From: a bacterium
Lineage (GTDB): Bacteria; Babelota; Babeliae; Babelales; RVW-14
NCBI GenBank assembly: GCA_023249935.1
Contig: JAHFBQ010000004.1
Coordinates: 1 to 39,923 of the forward strand
Direction of reading: 5' to 3'
Length of the DNA stretch: 39,923 bases
Below are positions 28,383-38,195 of the stretch, piece by piece (the stretch's first letter is position 1; each line of letters opens with the position of its first letter). The position numbers and the translations under genes were made by a program. Below the pieces are notes generated by a model. It ran no database searches and had not been told where the DNA came from. It saw only the letters and a list, made by a program, of their open reading frames with translations.

Positions 28383-31094
28383 ATGATTCCGCTAAAACTA
28401 GAACTCAAAAATTTTCTTAGCTACGGCGACACGATACAGACTATTGATTTTCAAGATCACGCCTTGATCTGTTTATCAGGGAAAAATGGCAACGGCAAAT
28501 CGGCGCTGCTTGATGCAGTAACCTGGGCAATCTGGGGCCAGGCGCGCAAGGTTGGCGGCATTGGCAAGGCAGATGAAGGTTTATTACGACTTGGCCAAAC
28601 CCGCATGATGGTCGCTCTCTCATTCATTGTCAATGGCAAGACCTATCGTGTTCGACGTGAATTTGCAAAAACTTATGGCAAAGCTCATGCCGTGCTTGAT
28701 TTTGAGGTATTTGACGAAGCAAGCGATCTATTCCGCTCTATGACAGATAAAACTATTAGAGCGACACAAGATGTCATCGAACGAACGATTAATCTTGATT
28801 ACGAAACTTTTATCAACTCAGCATTTTTGCGCCAAGGCCAGTCAAACGAGTTCTCGAAAAAAACAGCCAAAGAACGCAAACAAATTTTGGCAAACATCCT
28901 TGGGCTAGGCACCTATGAAAAGCTACAACAACATGCAAGCGCTGAGGCAAAAAAGCTTGAACTGCAAGTAACCACCAATCGCCAACTCCTTGAGCTTCTC
29001 GAAGCAGAACTGAGCCAAGAACCGACACTGCGCGTTCAGCAAGAGCTATTAACAAAAGAACTTGATGTCCTCATAAAAGACCTTACTGTAACGCAACAGG
29101 CAGTAGCCCATCACCAACGCTTGCTCCAACAGTATGAAGAACAGCAAAAACTAAAACTTTTTGTTGAAACCGAAGTGCAATCCATAAGCCAGCGTTTTAC
29201 AGCTGCTGCAACTCAGCTGCGAGAAACCCGTAACGCATATCACGAGTTGTGCTTCTTACTTCGCACGCAACCAACACCAGCCGCTCTTGAAGAACGCCGC
29301 ACTGTCGTGTTGGCACAAAAAAAAGAGCAGACCGTTCTTAACGAACAACTCACCCAGCTAGAACAACAACGCAACAAGGGAATGCAAGAGCTACAAGCAA
29401 GCAACTTTGCACTTGAGCAGGAACATGCGCTTGCCATCCAGCAAGCAACCCTAGCGCAAGAATCGCTCACGCTTACATTACAACAAAGAACTAAGGAGTT
29501 AGCGCGGCTACAGGCTGAACGACAAGACCTTACACAAAAAGTATCGCTATTGGCCACCGCCCTGACAACAGGCGACAAAATGCTTGCTCAAGAAGCTGCA
29601 TTCCAAGCCTCATTTACCGCTACAAAAAACCAGTTTGAAAAACGACGCACCTTTTACCAGCAATTGGTACAATTTGGCAATCAAGGCAAAACCGAGTTTA
29701 AAGAACTTGAGCAAAAAAAACTGTTACTGGCTAATGAAGACGACGCCGCCTGCCCACTCTGCAGCCAAGCACTTTCATCAACGGCGCACGCGCAGGTGCT
29801 TACGGACATTACCACACGAGAACATTTCCTCACCAACCGCCTTGCACGCATTGCCTCACTGCTTAAGAATCTAAAACAGCTCCTGGTTACACAACATGAA
29901 ACCTGCACAGCACTTGAAAAACAAGCTACAGAGTATGCACAGATGCATGCAACGCTGGCAGAGAAGCGCCAACAACATGATGACCTTGCAACAAAAATTG
30001 CTATCCTGACCACAGAAATTTCATCGCTCGAGCAATCTCTCAAGATGACTACAGCAGAGCATCTGACTGCAAGCACCCTCCTTACCACACTCACCAAACA
30101 AACAGAGACGCTTGCAAAACACCCAAAACTTACTGCACAAGCAGAAGCTTTGAGTAAACTTGAAGCTGCAATCACACAAACACAGACTGCTCTGACCAAA
30201 TTCGTTGCAGCAGACGCTATGTTTGCGCAACTTGAAACCTTGCAAGCGGCCGCAACAAATCGTAGTAGCTTTGAACTAAAACTCGGTTCCATGCGCGAAA
30301 AGGCATGGGAGTTGCTCGGCATATTGCGCGATCTTAAAAAGCAACAGATCTCTTATGCTGCAACGCTCAAGCAACTACAAGCACTTGATACAACAGAATT
30401 AACCACTCTCCTTAGTGCTCTGCAAGAAAAACAGCTCAGCCAAGAACATACCAAGGCTGCTAAAACGCTCGAACTAGGCCGCATCTCAAGCACGCTAGAA
30501 CGGCTTACAATGTGTCGTGCACAAGCCCTAGAAAAAAGCACCACCATGAAAGCGCTACAAGGAGAAGTGGATGACTTCGAGCAGCTTGCAAATGCATTTG
30601 GAAAAAATGGCATTCAAGCCCTGCTTATCGAAGAAGCAATGCCAGAGATTGAACAAGAAGCCAACGACTTACTTGCCAAGCTTACTGACAACCAGTCACA
30701 GATTTTTATAGAGTCACTACGTGATTTAAAGAGTGGCGGGGTTAAGGAAACGCTTGAAATAAAAGTAGCCGATGCGGCCGGCATCAGGCCCTATGAAATG
30801 TTCTCTGGCGGCGAAGCATTTAGAGTTGATTTTGCATTGCGCATCGCCATATCAAAATTACTTGCACGACGAGCAGGAACGGCACTGCAAACGCTCATCA
30901 TCGACGAAGGATTTGGTTCTCAAGATGAAGAAGGATTGGCACGCATTATGACCGCGCTGTATCGAATTCAGAATGATTTTTCAAAAATCATCATCGTATC
31001 GCATCTTAATGAGTTCAAAGACAATTTTCCTGTACATTTCGTTGTTGAGAAAACAACAACAGGATCAGTCGTTCATGTTGAAGAACGAGGATAA
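28383..31094 (+). CDS. sbcC: SbcC/Rad50-like SMC-family exonuclease ATPase
   Basis: MIPLKLELKNFLSYGDTIQTIDF, Walker A SGKNGNGKSALLDAVTWAIWG, FLRQGQSNEFSKKTAKERKQILANIL, zinc hook CPLC, signature MFSGGEAFRVDFALRIA, IIDEGFGSQDEEG. Confidence 0.93.
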   Translation: MIPLKLELKNFLSYGDTIQTIDFQDHALICLSGKNGNGKSALLDAVTWAIWGQARKVGGIGKADEGLLRLGQTRMMVALSFIVNGKTYRVRREFAKTYGKAHAVLDFEVFDEASDLFRSMTDKTIRATQDVIERTINLDYETFINSAFLRQGQSNEFSKKTAKERKQILANILGLGTYEKLQQHASAEAKKLELQVTTNRQLLELLEAELSQEPTLRVQQELLTKELDVLIKDLTVTQQAVAHHQRLLQQYEEQQKLKLFVETEVQSISQRFTAAATQLRETRNAYHELCFLLRTQPTPAALEERRTVVLAQKKEQTVLNEQLTQLEQQRNKGMQELQASNFALEQEHALAIQQATLAQESLTLTLQQRTKELARLQAERQDLTQKVSLLATALTTGDKMLAQEAAFQASFTATKNQFEKRRTFYQQLVQFGNQGKTEFKELEQKKLLLANEDDAACPLCSQALSSTAHAQVLTDITTREHFLTNRLARIASLLKNLKQLLVTQHETCTALEKQATEYAQMHATLAEKRQQHDDLATKIAILTTEISSLEQSLKMTTAEHLTASTLLTTLTKQTETLAKHPKLTAQAEALSKLEAAITQTQTALTKFVAADAMFAQLETLQAAATNRSSFELKLGSMREKAWELLGILRDLKKQQISYAATLKQLQALDTTELTTLLSALQEKQLSQEHTKAAKTLELGRISSTLERLTMCRAQALEKSTTMKALQGEVDDFEQLANAFGKNGIQALLIEEAMPEIEQEANDLLAKLTDNQSQIFIESLRDLKSGGVKETLEIKVADAAGIRPYEMFSGGEAFRVDFALRIAISKLLARRAGTALQTLIIDEGFGSQDEEGLARIMTALYRIQNDFSKIIIVSHLNEFKDNFPVHFVVEKTTTGSVVHVEERG

Positions 31095-31109
31095 AAATAA
31101 GCAATAAAA

Positions 31110-31131
31110 AAGGGCAGGAGAACCTGCCCTT
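31110..31131. terminator. Bidirectional terminator between convergent genes
   Basis: AAGGGCAGG / CCTGCCCTT inverted repeat flanked by A-rich sequence. Confidence 0.65.
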
Positions 31132-31156
31132 AATGCTTCACGCTCGAGAAAATAGC

Positions 31157-31429
31157 TTAAGCAGCTTTTTCTTCGTTCATTGGCATGGTTGTTGCAGCTT
31201 CTGCTGTTGCAACCGAAGCTTCTTCAACTTTTTGTTCTGTTGCAGTTTGCTCAGCAACTTCTGCTGATGCAACTACGGTTGAAGCTTCAGTTGTTACTTC
31301 ATTAGCAGCCATTGACTTGTGCTCAGCTGAATCATCAGCTCTCTTATCGTTGCCACAACCCATGAAACCTGAAACTGTCAATAAACTTGCTGCCAATGCG
31401 AACATGTAGGCTACGTTTTTCACGATCAT
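31157..31429 (-). CDS. Small lipoprotein, Ala/Thr/Glu-rich
   Basis: MIVKNVAYMFALAASLLTVSGFMGCGND with lipobox-like GFMGC; low-complexity remainder. Confidence 0.7.
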   Translation of the reverse strand: MIVKNVAYMFALAASLLTVSGFMGCGNDKRADDSAEHKSMAANEVTTEASTVVASAEVAEQTATEQKVEEASVATAEAATTMPMNEEKAA

Positions 31430-31538
31430 CCCTTACCTAAATTATTAAACAAGTACACAAACTTTTCTACAGATCAAAAAGAATAATGATTTTTGGGAAA
31501 ACTGCGAGCAATTTTTGCATGTTAAGAAGCCTATCGAC

Positions 31539-31730
31539 TTAGTCGACATCATCCTCTTCCGGGTTAACACCAGTACTTTGATCATCCGTCATATCAACAT
31601 CTTTTTCGGTTGATCCAGCAACCTTCTCTGTTCCAGCTACAGCTTGGCTATCAGACACATCCCAGATGTCTTTTTCAGCAAATATAGGCGATGCCATCGC
31701 CAGCACAAGTAGCAACCATTTAGATTTCAT
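31539..31730 (-). CDS. Small exported acidic protein
   Basis: 63-aa ORF, signal peptide MKSKWLLLVLAMASPIFAEKD and acidic tail PEEDDVD. Confidence 0.6.
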   Translation of the reverse strand: MKSKWLLLVLAMASPIFAEKDIWDVSDSQAVAGTEKVAGSTEKDVDMTDDQSTGVNPEEDDVD

Positions 31731-31957
31731 AAGTACCTATGCCTCCTAAGTAAGCATTTTCCCATATAACAACGAAAAACACGTCCACGTGCACGCATCA
31801 CAGTACAAAGGAATAAAAAAAAATGCAAACTCTTTTTTATTCAAAAAGAAAGTTTTTGAGTCTCTCGCAGCAACCCAAGATATTGATTTCTTGTTTTTAT
31901 AATCATCACTTTTTTAGAACAACACAAATAAATGAGTTTGTTATTATAAAATTCCTG

Positions 31958-32200
31958 ATGAAAAAGATTTTATTATTAGCATTTAATATTTTCATTTGCC
32001 TAGAATTTCCGTTTCTTACCAATTCACATGAAATTATCATAGAACAAACAATCAATTCCCTATCCGGAAATCCTTATTACACCTATCAACATCATGACCT
32101 ATTACTTTTTTCATTGAATCGAGTAGTCTCTTTCTTAGTCATTTTTGAGGAGGAGAGAGATTGTGGTAATGCTATTATTCTTCGGATTACGGTTCATTAG
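31958..32200 (+). CDS. Possible small exported protein overlapping the start of waaA
   Basis: In-frame ATG in ORF 31823..32200 gives MKKILLLAFNIFICLEFPFLTNSHE; signal-peptide-like only. Confidence 0.35.
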   Translation: MKKILLLAFNIFICLEFPFLTNSHEIIIEQTINSLSGNPYYTYQHHDLLLFSLNRVVSFLVIFEEERDCGNAIILRITVH

Positions 32201-33440
32201 TTATCAAGTCCTACAAGTAGTTGCACTTCCATTTGTTATTTTTTTTATCGCCTGGCGAAAGTGGAAAGGGAAAAAAACTTTTGGCACCCCTGCTCATCGG
32301 TTTGGCTGGGTACCACGCAACACCGGGAAAGCAAGTATCTGGATTCAAGCGGTCTCTGTTGGTGAAACACTTGCATCAGAATATTTTATTGAAAAACTAG
32401 CCGCCGACGGCCAGTCGGTATACCTTACAAGTGGCACAGCAGGAGCGGTGCAAGTTAGCAAAAATTTCCGTACAACTCATCGAGCTTATTTGCCTTTTGA
32501 TTTTTTACCATGCATCATTCTTGCATTCTGGCGCATCAAACCCAAAGCACTCATCATTATCGAAGGCGATTGGTGGCCAAATCTTGTGATGGTTGCAAGA
32601 ATACTCAACATCCCGGTGTATGGCATCAACGCACGTGTTACCCAACATTCAGGACTACGCAGCCTCATGTTTAAAATCATCTGTTGGGGCGTCATCCGCA
32701 ACTGTACACAATTGTTTGTTCAGACAGAAGCCGACGCACAAACATTCGCGGACAACGGCATCAGCACAAAAAAAATCTACACCTTAGGTAACATTAAAGC
32801 GTTTAACGTGGCAGCAAAACTTAAGACGCTTAACCTACAAAAAAAAGTCCAACCATTCCCCGTACTCATGGCTGGCTCAATACACCCCGGTGAAGCAGAC
32901 ATATTTCTCGGCTGTTTTGGCGCACTCAAACGACAATTTCCTACACTCAGATTAATCGTTGTTCCACGCCACCTACACTGGCTTGATGAGTTGACCAAAG
33001 AAGCTTGGGATCATGGTAATGTGTTTGTACTACGCAATAAACCAGATGCCTCTTTTGCTAAAACATTAGCCGACCATGACATCATCATCGGCGGCACACT
33101 CGGTATCATGTTTGAGCTGTACGCCTACGCATCACTTTTCTATCTTGGCGGGACCTTTGTTCCCGTCGGCGGCCATAATCTTTTAGAACCTGCTGTCTGG
33201 GGTATAGCTTCTATCGTTGGCCCTAACCATGTAAATTGCGTTGACACCCTGCAGTATCTTCAGCAACACGGAGCCGGTTTTGTAGCAAAAAATGGTGCTA
33301 CGTTACTTGAACAATCGGCCAAGTTATTTTCTGATCAGACCTATCTGGCCACTGCTGGCGCAGCTGCAGCTCGCTGGCTTGAAGAGGATGCACAGCGATG
33401 CGAAATAGCATTGAGACAATTTAGAACAACGCTGAAGTAA
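32163..33440 (+). CDS. waaA: 3-deoxy-D-manno-octulosonic acid (KDO) transferase
   Basis: ORF 32145..33440 begins at TTG; GTG at 32163 has GAGGAGG upstream. ASIWIQAVSVGETLASEYFI, LTSGTAGAVQ, YLPFDFLP, VFGGTFVPVGGHNLLEP-like LGGTFVPVGGHNLLEPAVWG. Confidence 0.92.
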   Translation: MVMLLFFGLRFISYQVLQVVALPFVIFFIAWRKWKGKKTFGTPAHRFGWVPRNTGKASIWIQAVSVGETLASEYFIEKLAADGQSVYLTSGTAGAVQVSKNFRTTHRAYLPFDFLPCIILAFWRIKPKALIIIEGDWWPNLVMVARILNIPVYGINARVTQHSGLRSLMFKIICWGVIRNCTQLFVQTEADAQTFADNGISTKKIYTLGNIKAFNVAAKLKTLNLQKKVQPFPVLMAGSIHPGEADIFLGCFGALKRQFPTLRLIVVPRHLHWLDELTKEAWDHGNVFVLRNKPDASFAKTLADHDIIIGGTLGIMFELYAYASLFYLGGTFVPVGGHNLLEPAVWGIASIVGPNHVNCVDTLQYLQQHGAGFVAKNGATLLEQSAKLFSDQTYLATAGAAAARWLEEDAQRCEIALRQFRTTLK

Positions 33441-33463
33441 GAGTGTTAATTAAAAAACTTATG

Positions 33464-33485
33464 GGGCCCTTTAGGGCCCCTTTTA
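33464..33485 (+). terminator. Intrinsic terminator after waaA
   Basis: GGGGCCCTTTAGGGCCCCTTTT. Confidence 0.75.
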
Positions 33486-33489
33486 AGAC

Positions 33490-34326
33490 TTATTTCGCGC
33501 TTATTTCACTCGCAACTTGTTGCAAGATAACTTGCTTTTCCGCCTTATATTCCATAAACATCCAATGCTCAAGATTAAATGCATGATCAAAAATCGGGTT
33601 TTCATCGTTAACAAAGCCCCATGAGCGGTATGCTCTCAATGCTGTTTCATTGGTGACACGCGTGCAGAGAAAAATACGCTTCACATCAGGCACGATCTTG
33701 AAAAGCGAGCTCATGAGCAGCTTGCCTAGCCCACGGTTCTGATGCGCAGTGTTCACGGCCAAGTACATCACCTTAACAACACCCGCTGGATAATTTGCAC
33801 GCATCAAAAACGCAATAAACCCGAGCGCCTTGCCAGAAGTCGCATCTTTAACCGTCACAAAAAAGCAGCTATCGTTTTCGTATGCTTTGATCACGTTTTC
33901 TGGAAATTTGGTTGGATCGAAGATAAAATGACCTTGTAGAATTGACTGCATCACCGTTGTGGCAGCTGCCCAATCAACCTTAGCAACACCATCTTTGAAC
34001 AGCAGCTCAAACGGTTTAAAGTAGGCCTCTTTGCCAACTAGATCTGGAAACTCCTGGAGAAACTGCATCTCTACCGGCGTGTACGCATCACGCGCAAACG
34101 TCCATGCATCCTTCAATACTGCGGCGAGCGCAGGAGAGAACATACTTGTCTTGAACCACTCAAATACAACAGCTGTTCCCTGCTTATCTTTGGCTAAAAA
34201 CTGGTTTTGATTCATTGTTTTAATCTCTCTGTCTGACGATTTAGTAATAGTAACAACACATAGAAGCACACACGCGCCAACAAAAAGTTGACACGCAAGC
34301 ACTACCATACGACGAGCATTAAACAT
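33490..34326 (-). CDS. Exported or membrane-anchored GNAT-family N-acetyltransferase
   Basis: N-terminal hydrophobic segment MVVLACQLFVGACVLLCVVTITKS; GNAT core VMYLAVNTAHQNRGLGKLLMSSLF...CTRVTNETALRAYRSWGF. Confidence 0.85.
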   Translation of the reverse strand: MFNARRMVVLACQLFVGACVLLCVVTITKSSDREIKTMNQNQFLAKDKQGTAVVFEWFKTSMFSPALAAVLKDAWTFARDAYTPVEMQFLQEFPDLVGKEAYFKPFELLFKDGVAKVDWAAATTVMQSILQGHFIFDPTKFPENVIKAYENDSCFFVTVKDATSGKALGFIAFLMRANYPAGVVKVMYLAVNTAHQNRGLGKLLMSSLFKIVPDVKRIFLCTRVTNETALRAYRSWGFVNDENPIFDHAFNLEHWMFMEYKAEKQVILQQVASEISAK

Positions 34327-34562
34327 GCTTGTTCCTATGAAAGTTACAGCTATACAGGTTTTGCACAGCTTTTATTAAAAACTATGATTTATAAAAATCG
34401 GTGAAAATGCTGAAAAGGTCCAACTGTAGCTGCAACCTTAGCGAGCAATGATAGAGAGAACTTTCATACGGCCCCCGAAAATCCTTAAAGGATCGGTGTA
34501 AAATGAAACACGAGCCTTGATGGTACCAGAAAAATATTGATAAGCAACTTGCCTATCAATAT

Positions 34563-34591
34563 TTGACAATGCATTATACATTGTATATATT
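34563..34591 (+). promoter_or_regulatory. Near-consensus promoter overlapped by perfect palindrome (candidate autoregulatory operator)
   Basis: TTGACA-17 nt-TATATT; palindrome TATACA-T-TGTATA at 34575-34587 and ACAATG-n7-CATTGT at 34566-34584. Confidence 0.65.
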
Positions 34592-34634
34592 TTGTGACTA
34601 CTAAATAAAACAACCTCATAGCGAAAGGGCCACA

Positions 34635-35174
34635 ATGCTTAAGAAACTTGTAAAATATGGCAACAGCAACGCGCTGGTGCTCGACCGTGCGATTCTGGAA
34701 CTGCTCAACATGAGCGAGGGGTCGATCGTTAAGTTACACACCGATGGGAAGTCATTGATCATTACCCCTGCCGCGCCTGCAAAACCTGAGGAAATCAGTA
34801 TGTCGTCTGGAGCCGAAATGCTTCATCACACCATCCAGGCCAATCTAACAAAGCAACTAGCAGATCTTGAAGTTGATCCAGTAAAGAAGGCACAATACGA
34901 AGCATGGAAACCAGGGTCAGAAAATGGCCTAAAGCTTCAGGCTTCTTTCAAACCTATTATGCTAAAATACCAAGATGATATGATAAAATTAGGCTCAGAA
35001 GAATTTATGCGTGATGCCGATGCGTTGGCCGAAAAATACCATGGCGACAAAACTTCTCCAGAGTTTATGAAGGAATTTTGCGATCTGCGTATTAAACATG
35101 CACCAAATCTGGCCAATTTTGATCGAGAAATGCGTGATGCTGCACAGGCTTTAGGATACCCTGATACTATTTAA
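34635..35174 (+). CDS. AbrB/MazE-type DNA-binding N-terminal domain fused to unknown helical domain
   Basis: MLKKLVKYGNSNALVLDRAILELLNMSEGSIVKLHTDGKSLIITPA matches the SpoVT-AbrB swapped-hairpin pattern. Confidence 0.8.
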   Translation: MLKKLVKYGNSNALVLDRAILELLNMSEGSIVKLHTDGKSLIITPAAPAKPEEISMSSGAEMLHHTIQANLTKQLADLEVDPVKKAQYEAWKPGSENGLKLQASFKPIMLKYQDDMIKLGSEEFMRDADALAEKYHGDKTSPEFMKEFCDLRIKHAPNLANFDREMRDAAQALGYPDTI

Positions 35175-35200
35175 TCGATTAGTACTTATTCTTAATAGAA

Positions 35201-35235
35201 AAAGGCCCGACAAGCTTTATGCTCGCCGGGCCTTT
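35201..35235. terminator. Bidirectional terminator between convergent genes
   Basis: AAAGGCCCG / CGGGCCTTT inverted repeat. Confidence 0.7.
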
Positions 35236-35248
35236 GTAGTAGGTGTTT

Positions 35249-37711
35249 TTACTTTTTTTTCTTCGTTGATGTTTTCTTAATCTTCGCAGCAGACGGTTTT
35301 TTGACCGCTTTCTTGCTACTCTTGGCTGCAGCCTTTTTGCCAGTATGGCCATCAAATGGCGAGCGCACAAGTGCGGCTTTCAAGACCTCATCCATATTTT
35401 CTACAAATATAATCTTGATCTTACCTTCAAGCTCAGCCTCAAACTCTTTCACATCCTTGGCATTCTGCTTAGGAACAAGCGCAGTCTTTATACCAAGTCT
35501 GATTGCCGCCAGAAGTTTTTCCTTGAGGCCACCAATTGCTAAAACACGTCCCTGCAACGTGACTTCACCAGTCATCGCAATATCACCACGGACAGGTATT
35601 TTAGTCAATGCGGAAACAAGCGCTGTTGTTATCGCGATACCTGCAGACGGACCATCCTTGGGAATACCGCCCTCGGGCATATGCATATGCGCATCGATGT
35701 CAGAGTAAAAACCTTCTTTTAACCCAAGCGTTTTTTCTCGAGATCTAATGTAGCTCATAGCCGCCTGTGCAGATTCTTGCATTACTTCACCAAGCTGCCC
35801 GGTCAACGTCAACGCGCCCTTACCTTTGAGAATCGCTACTTCAATATCAAGCGTATCGCCCCCAACCTCTGTCCAGGCAAGACCGGTAACAAGACCAACC
35901 GCTTCATCGTGTTTGCGATCATCACGCTTGAATGGTGGCACACCAAACCATTTTTCAACAAGCTCCTCAGTAATTTCAACTTTCTTAAGGGTAGATTTTG
36001 CAAGTAACATCTGAATGCTCTTGCGCATAAGCTTGGCTAGGATTCGCTCAAGACTGCGAACACCGGCCTCTTTGGTATATTCATCAATAATTTTGCGAAG
36101 CAAATTTTCTGAAAGTATGATCTGTTCTTTGCCTAACGCATGTTCTTTGAGCTGCTTTGGAAGCAAGAATGTTTTTGCGATATCAACTTTTTCATTCTCG
36201 GTATACCCAGACAAAGTGATCAGATCCATACGATCCAGTAGCGGATATGGAATATTATCAACAATGTTAGCAGTCGCAATAAACATTACCTTCGATAAGT
36301 CATAGCCAACTTCCAAAAAGTAATCGGCAAAGTCTTTATTTTGTTCTGGATCGAGCACCTCAAGCAAAGCCGAAGCCGGATCACCACGAAAATCCATAGC
36401 CATTTTATCAATTTCATCTAGTACTATGACCGGATTAGACACTCCTGCCTTGCGCATCGCCTGCACAATTTTACCAGGCATAGCACCAATATAGGTTCTA
36501 CGGTGACCACGAATCTCAGCTTCATCACGCATACCACCAAGTGAGATGCGCACCATTTCTCGTCCAAGTGATTTTGCAATCGACAATGCCAACGATGTTT
36601 TACCAACACCAGGAGGCCCGACCAAGCAGACAATTGGCGCTTTAGAAAGTACTTCACCAGCAAATTTACGTGCCGCCAAAAATTCTATAATGCGCTCTTT
36701 TGGCTTTTTCATACCGGCATGAGAGTTGTTAAGCAAGTCTTCAGCCTGCTTCATTGTAACTTTATCTTTGGTAACTTTATTCCACGGCAATGAGATGATC
36801 CATTCAACATAGTTACGGCTCACGGTTGCTTCAGGCGAGGTAGGCTGCATCTGTTCAAGACGCTTCAACTCAGCTTCAACTTTGTCAGTAGCATCTTTAG
36901 ACAACTTTACCTTCTTGGCCTTAGCACGCAGATCACTAATCTCTTGTTGGTAATCTTCACGCCCAAGCTCGCGCTGAATCGCACGCAGCTGCTCATTGAG
37001 GTAGTAATCTTTTTGGTGTTTTTCAACCTGATTCTGCACTCGCTTACGAATACTTTTTTCTGCCTTTAAAATCTCAATCTCAGCCTTAAGAAGCAGGATA
37101 AGCTTATGTGCACGTTTTTTTATATCAACAAGCTCTAAAATTTCGCGTCGCTCATCAAAATCAAGCTGCATTTGCACGGCAACTGTATCAGCCAGATAAT
37201 CTAAATCTTCCAACCCACGAAATAAACTGAGTACATCGGTTGACAGTTTCGGATTCAGACTGACATACTCCTTGAACAGGGAAACTAAGCTACGCCACAA
37301 AGCAATGTTCTGCGATGATTCTGGCAACGGCGTTGAGATAAGATCACAAGCCATGACGCCAAAAAACTCATCCGTTCGCACAACCTGCACGATCTCTGCT
37401 CGAGAGATACCTTCAACAAGAAGACGCATTGTCCCATTCTGCATACGCTCTACTTGCAAGATCGAAGATCGCGTTCCCACATGAAAAAGATCCTCTACCG
37501 TTGGGTTTTCAATGTCAGTAGATCGCTGTGCTGTAACAAAAAGCTCTTTATTCGCTGTAAGCGCATAATCGACAGCTTTAATAGAAATATCCCGTCCAAC
37601 TACAACAGGGATAATGCTTTTAGGAATAGTAATAAGATTCTTGAGTGGCAGCACCGGCAAAAAATACTCAGCACTTTTCTTATGCTCTAATGTTGTATTG
37701 TTATCCATCAT
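35249..37711 (-). CDS. lon: ATP-dependent protease La (Lon)
   Basis: N-domain LPVLPLKNLITIPKSIIPVVVGR, Walker A GPPGVGKTSLA, GGMRDEAEIRGHRRTYIGAMPG, catalytic PEGGIPKDGPSAG. Confidence 0.97.
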   Translation of the reverse strand: MMDNNTTLEHKKSAEYFLPVLPLKNLITIPKSIIPVVVGRDISIKAVDYALTANKELFVTAQRSTDIENPTVEDLFHVGTRSSILQVERMQNGTMRLLVEGISRAEIVQVVRTDEFFGVMACDLISTPLPESSQNIALWRSLVSLFKEYVSLNPKLSTDVLSLFRGLEDLDYLADTVAVQMQLDFDERREILELVDIKKRAHKLILLLKAEIEILKAEKSIRKRVQNQVEKHQKDYYLNEQLRAIQRELGREDYQQEISDLRAKAKKVKLSKDATDKVEAELKRLEQMQPTSPEATVSRNYVEWIISLPWNKVTKDKVTMKQAEDLLNNSHAGMKKPKERIIEFLAARKFAGEVLSKAPIVCLVGPPGVGKTSLALSIAKSLGREMVRISLGGMRDEAEIRGHRRTYIGAMPGKIVQAMRKAGVSNPVIVLDEIDKMAMDFRGDPASALLEVLDPEQNKDFADYFLEVGYDLSKVMFIATANIVDNIPYPLLDRMDLITLSGYTENEKVDIAKTFLLPKQLKEHALGKEQIILSENLLRKIIDEYTKEAGVRSLERILAKLMRKSIQMLLAKSTLKKVEITEELVEKWFGVPPFKRDDRKHDEAVGLVTGLAWTEVGGDTLDIEVAILKGKGALTLTGQLGEVMQESAQAAMSYIRSREKTLGLKEGFYSDIDAHMHMPEGGIPKDGPSAGIAITTALVSALTKIPVRGDIAMTGEVTLQGRVLAIGGLKEKLLAAIRLGIKTALVPKQNAKDVKEFEAELEGKIKIIFVENMDEVLKAALVRSPFDGHTGKKAAAKSSKKAVKKPSAAKIKKTSTKKKK

Positions 37712-37895
37712 TTCTGCCTAGTTTTATAACGATTGGTTGCATTTTAAGTTATACTTTTAAAGGGCACAAACCTCTTGGGTACAGATCTGTGCGGCATTGA
37801 CAGTAACTCAGTTTATAGATCTTTATAGAAAAATCACCGACAATCTTACACCCAAAAAACAAGTCTCTAATTCTATCGCATTTTTACTCAAGACG

Positions 37896-37924
37896 TTGAC
37901 TTGCACACACAAACTTTCTATATT
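37896..37924 (+). promoter_or_regulatory. Sigma70-type promoter upstream of the nucleotide transporter gene
   Basis: TTGACT-17 nt-TATATT, about 270 nt upstream of the ATG at 38196. Confidence 0.55.
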
Positions 37925-38195
37925 CTCCGACACTTAGCATTCAAGCTGTAATAACTAATGCTTGATCCAATTTGATCTAATGGAGAAAAGATTTTAGCAC
38001 GCATGGCCACACTTATTGCCCAATTGAAAATTTTGTCCATGGGTATTCGAAAATGAGGCACAAACAGGAACAAATAAAACTCATCTATAGAAAAAAAATG
38101 TGATTTGTATAGACTATCCTTCGATTTAGTACTAAAAAATCGCGGTGGTTTTGTGATTAAATCGAGCAGTAACTTATTTTTTTAATGAGGTTTGC

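Noticed and set aside
29681-30322. 213-aa minus-strand ORF (MPSNSHAFSRMEPSF...)
   Set aside because: Lies entirely antisense to sbcC and is Ser/Cys/Ala-rich as expected from the reverse of a coiled-coil gene; no domain or credible start.
34481-34493. ATCCTTAAAGGAT palindrome upstream of the AbrB-domain gene
   Set aside because: Short AT-rich palindrome distant from the promoter; could be chance, so not reported as a separate operator.
35301-35708. 135-aa plus-strand ORF antisense to lon
   Set aside because: Antisense shadow of a highly conserved gene; low-complexity composition and no homology pattern.
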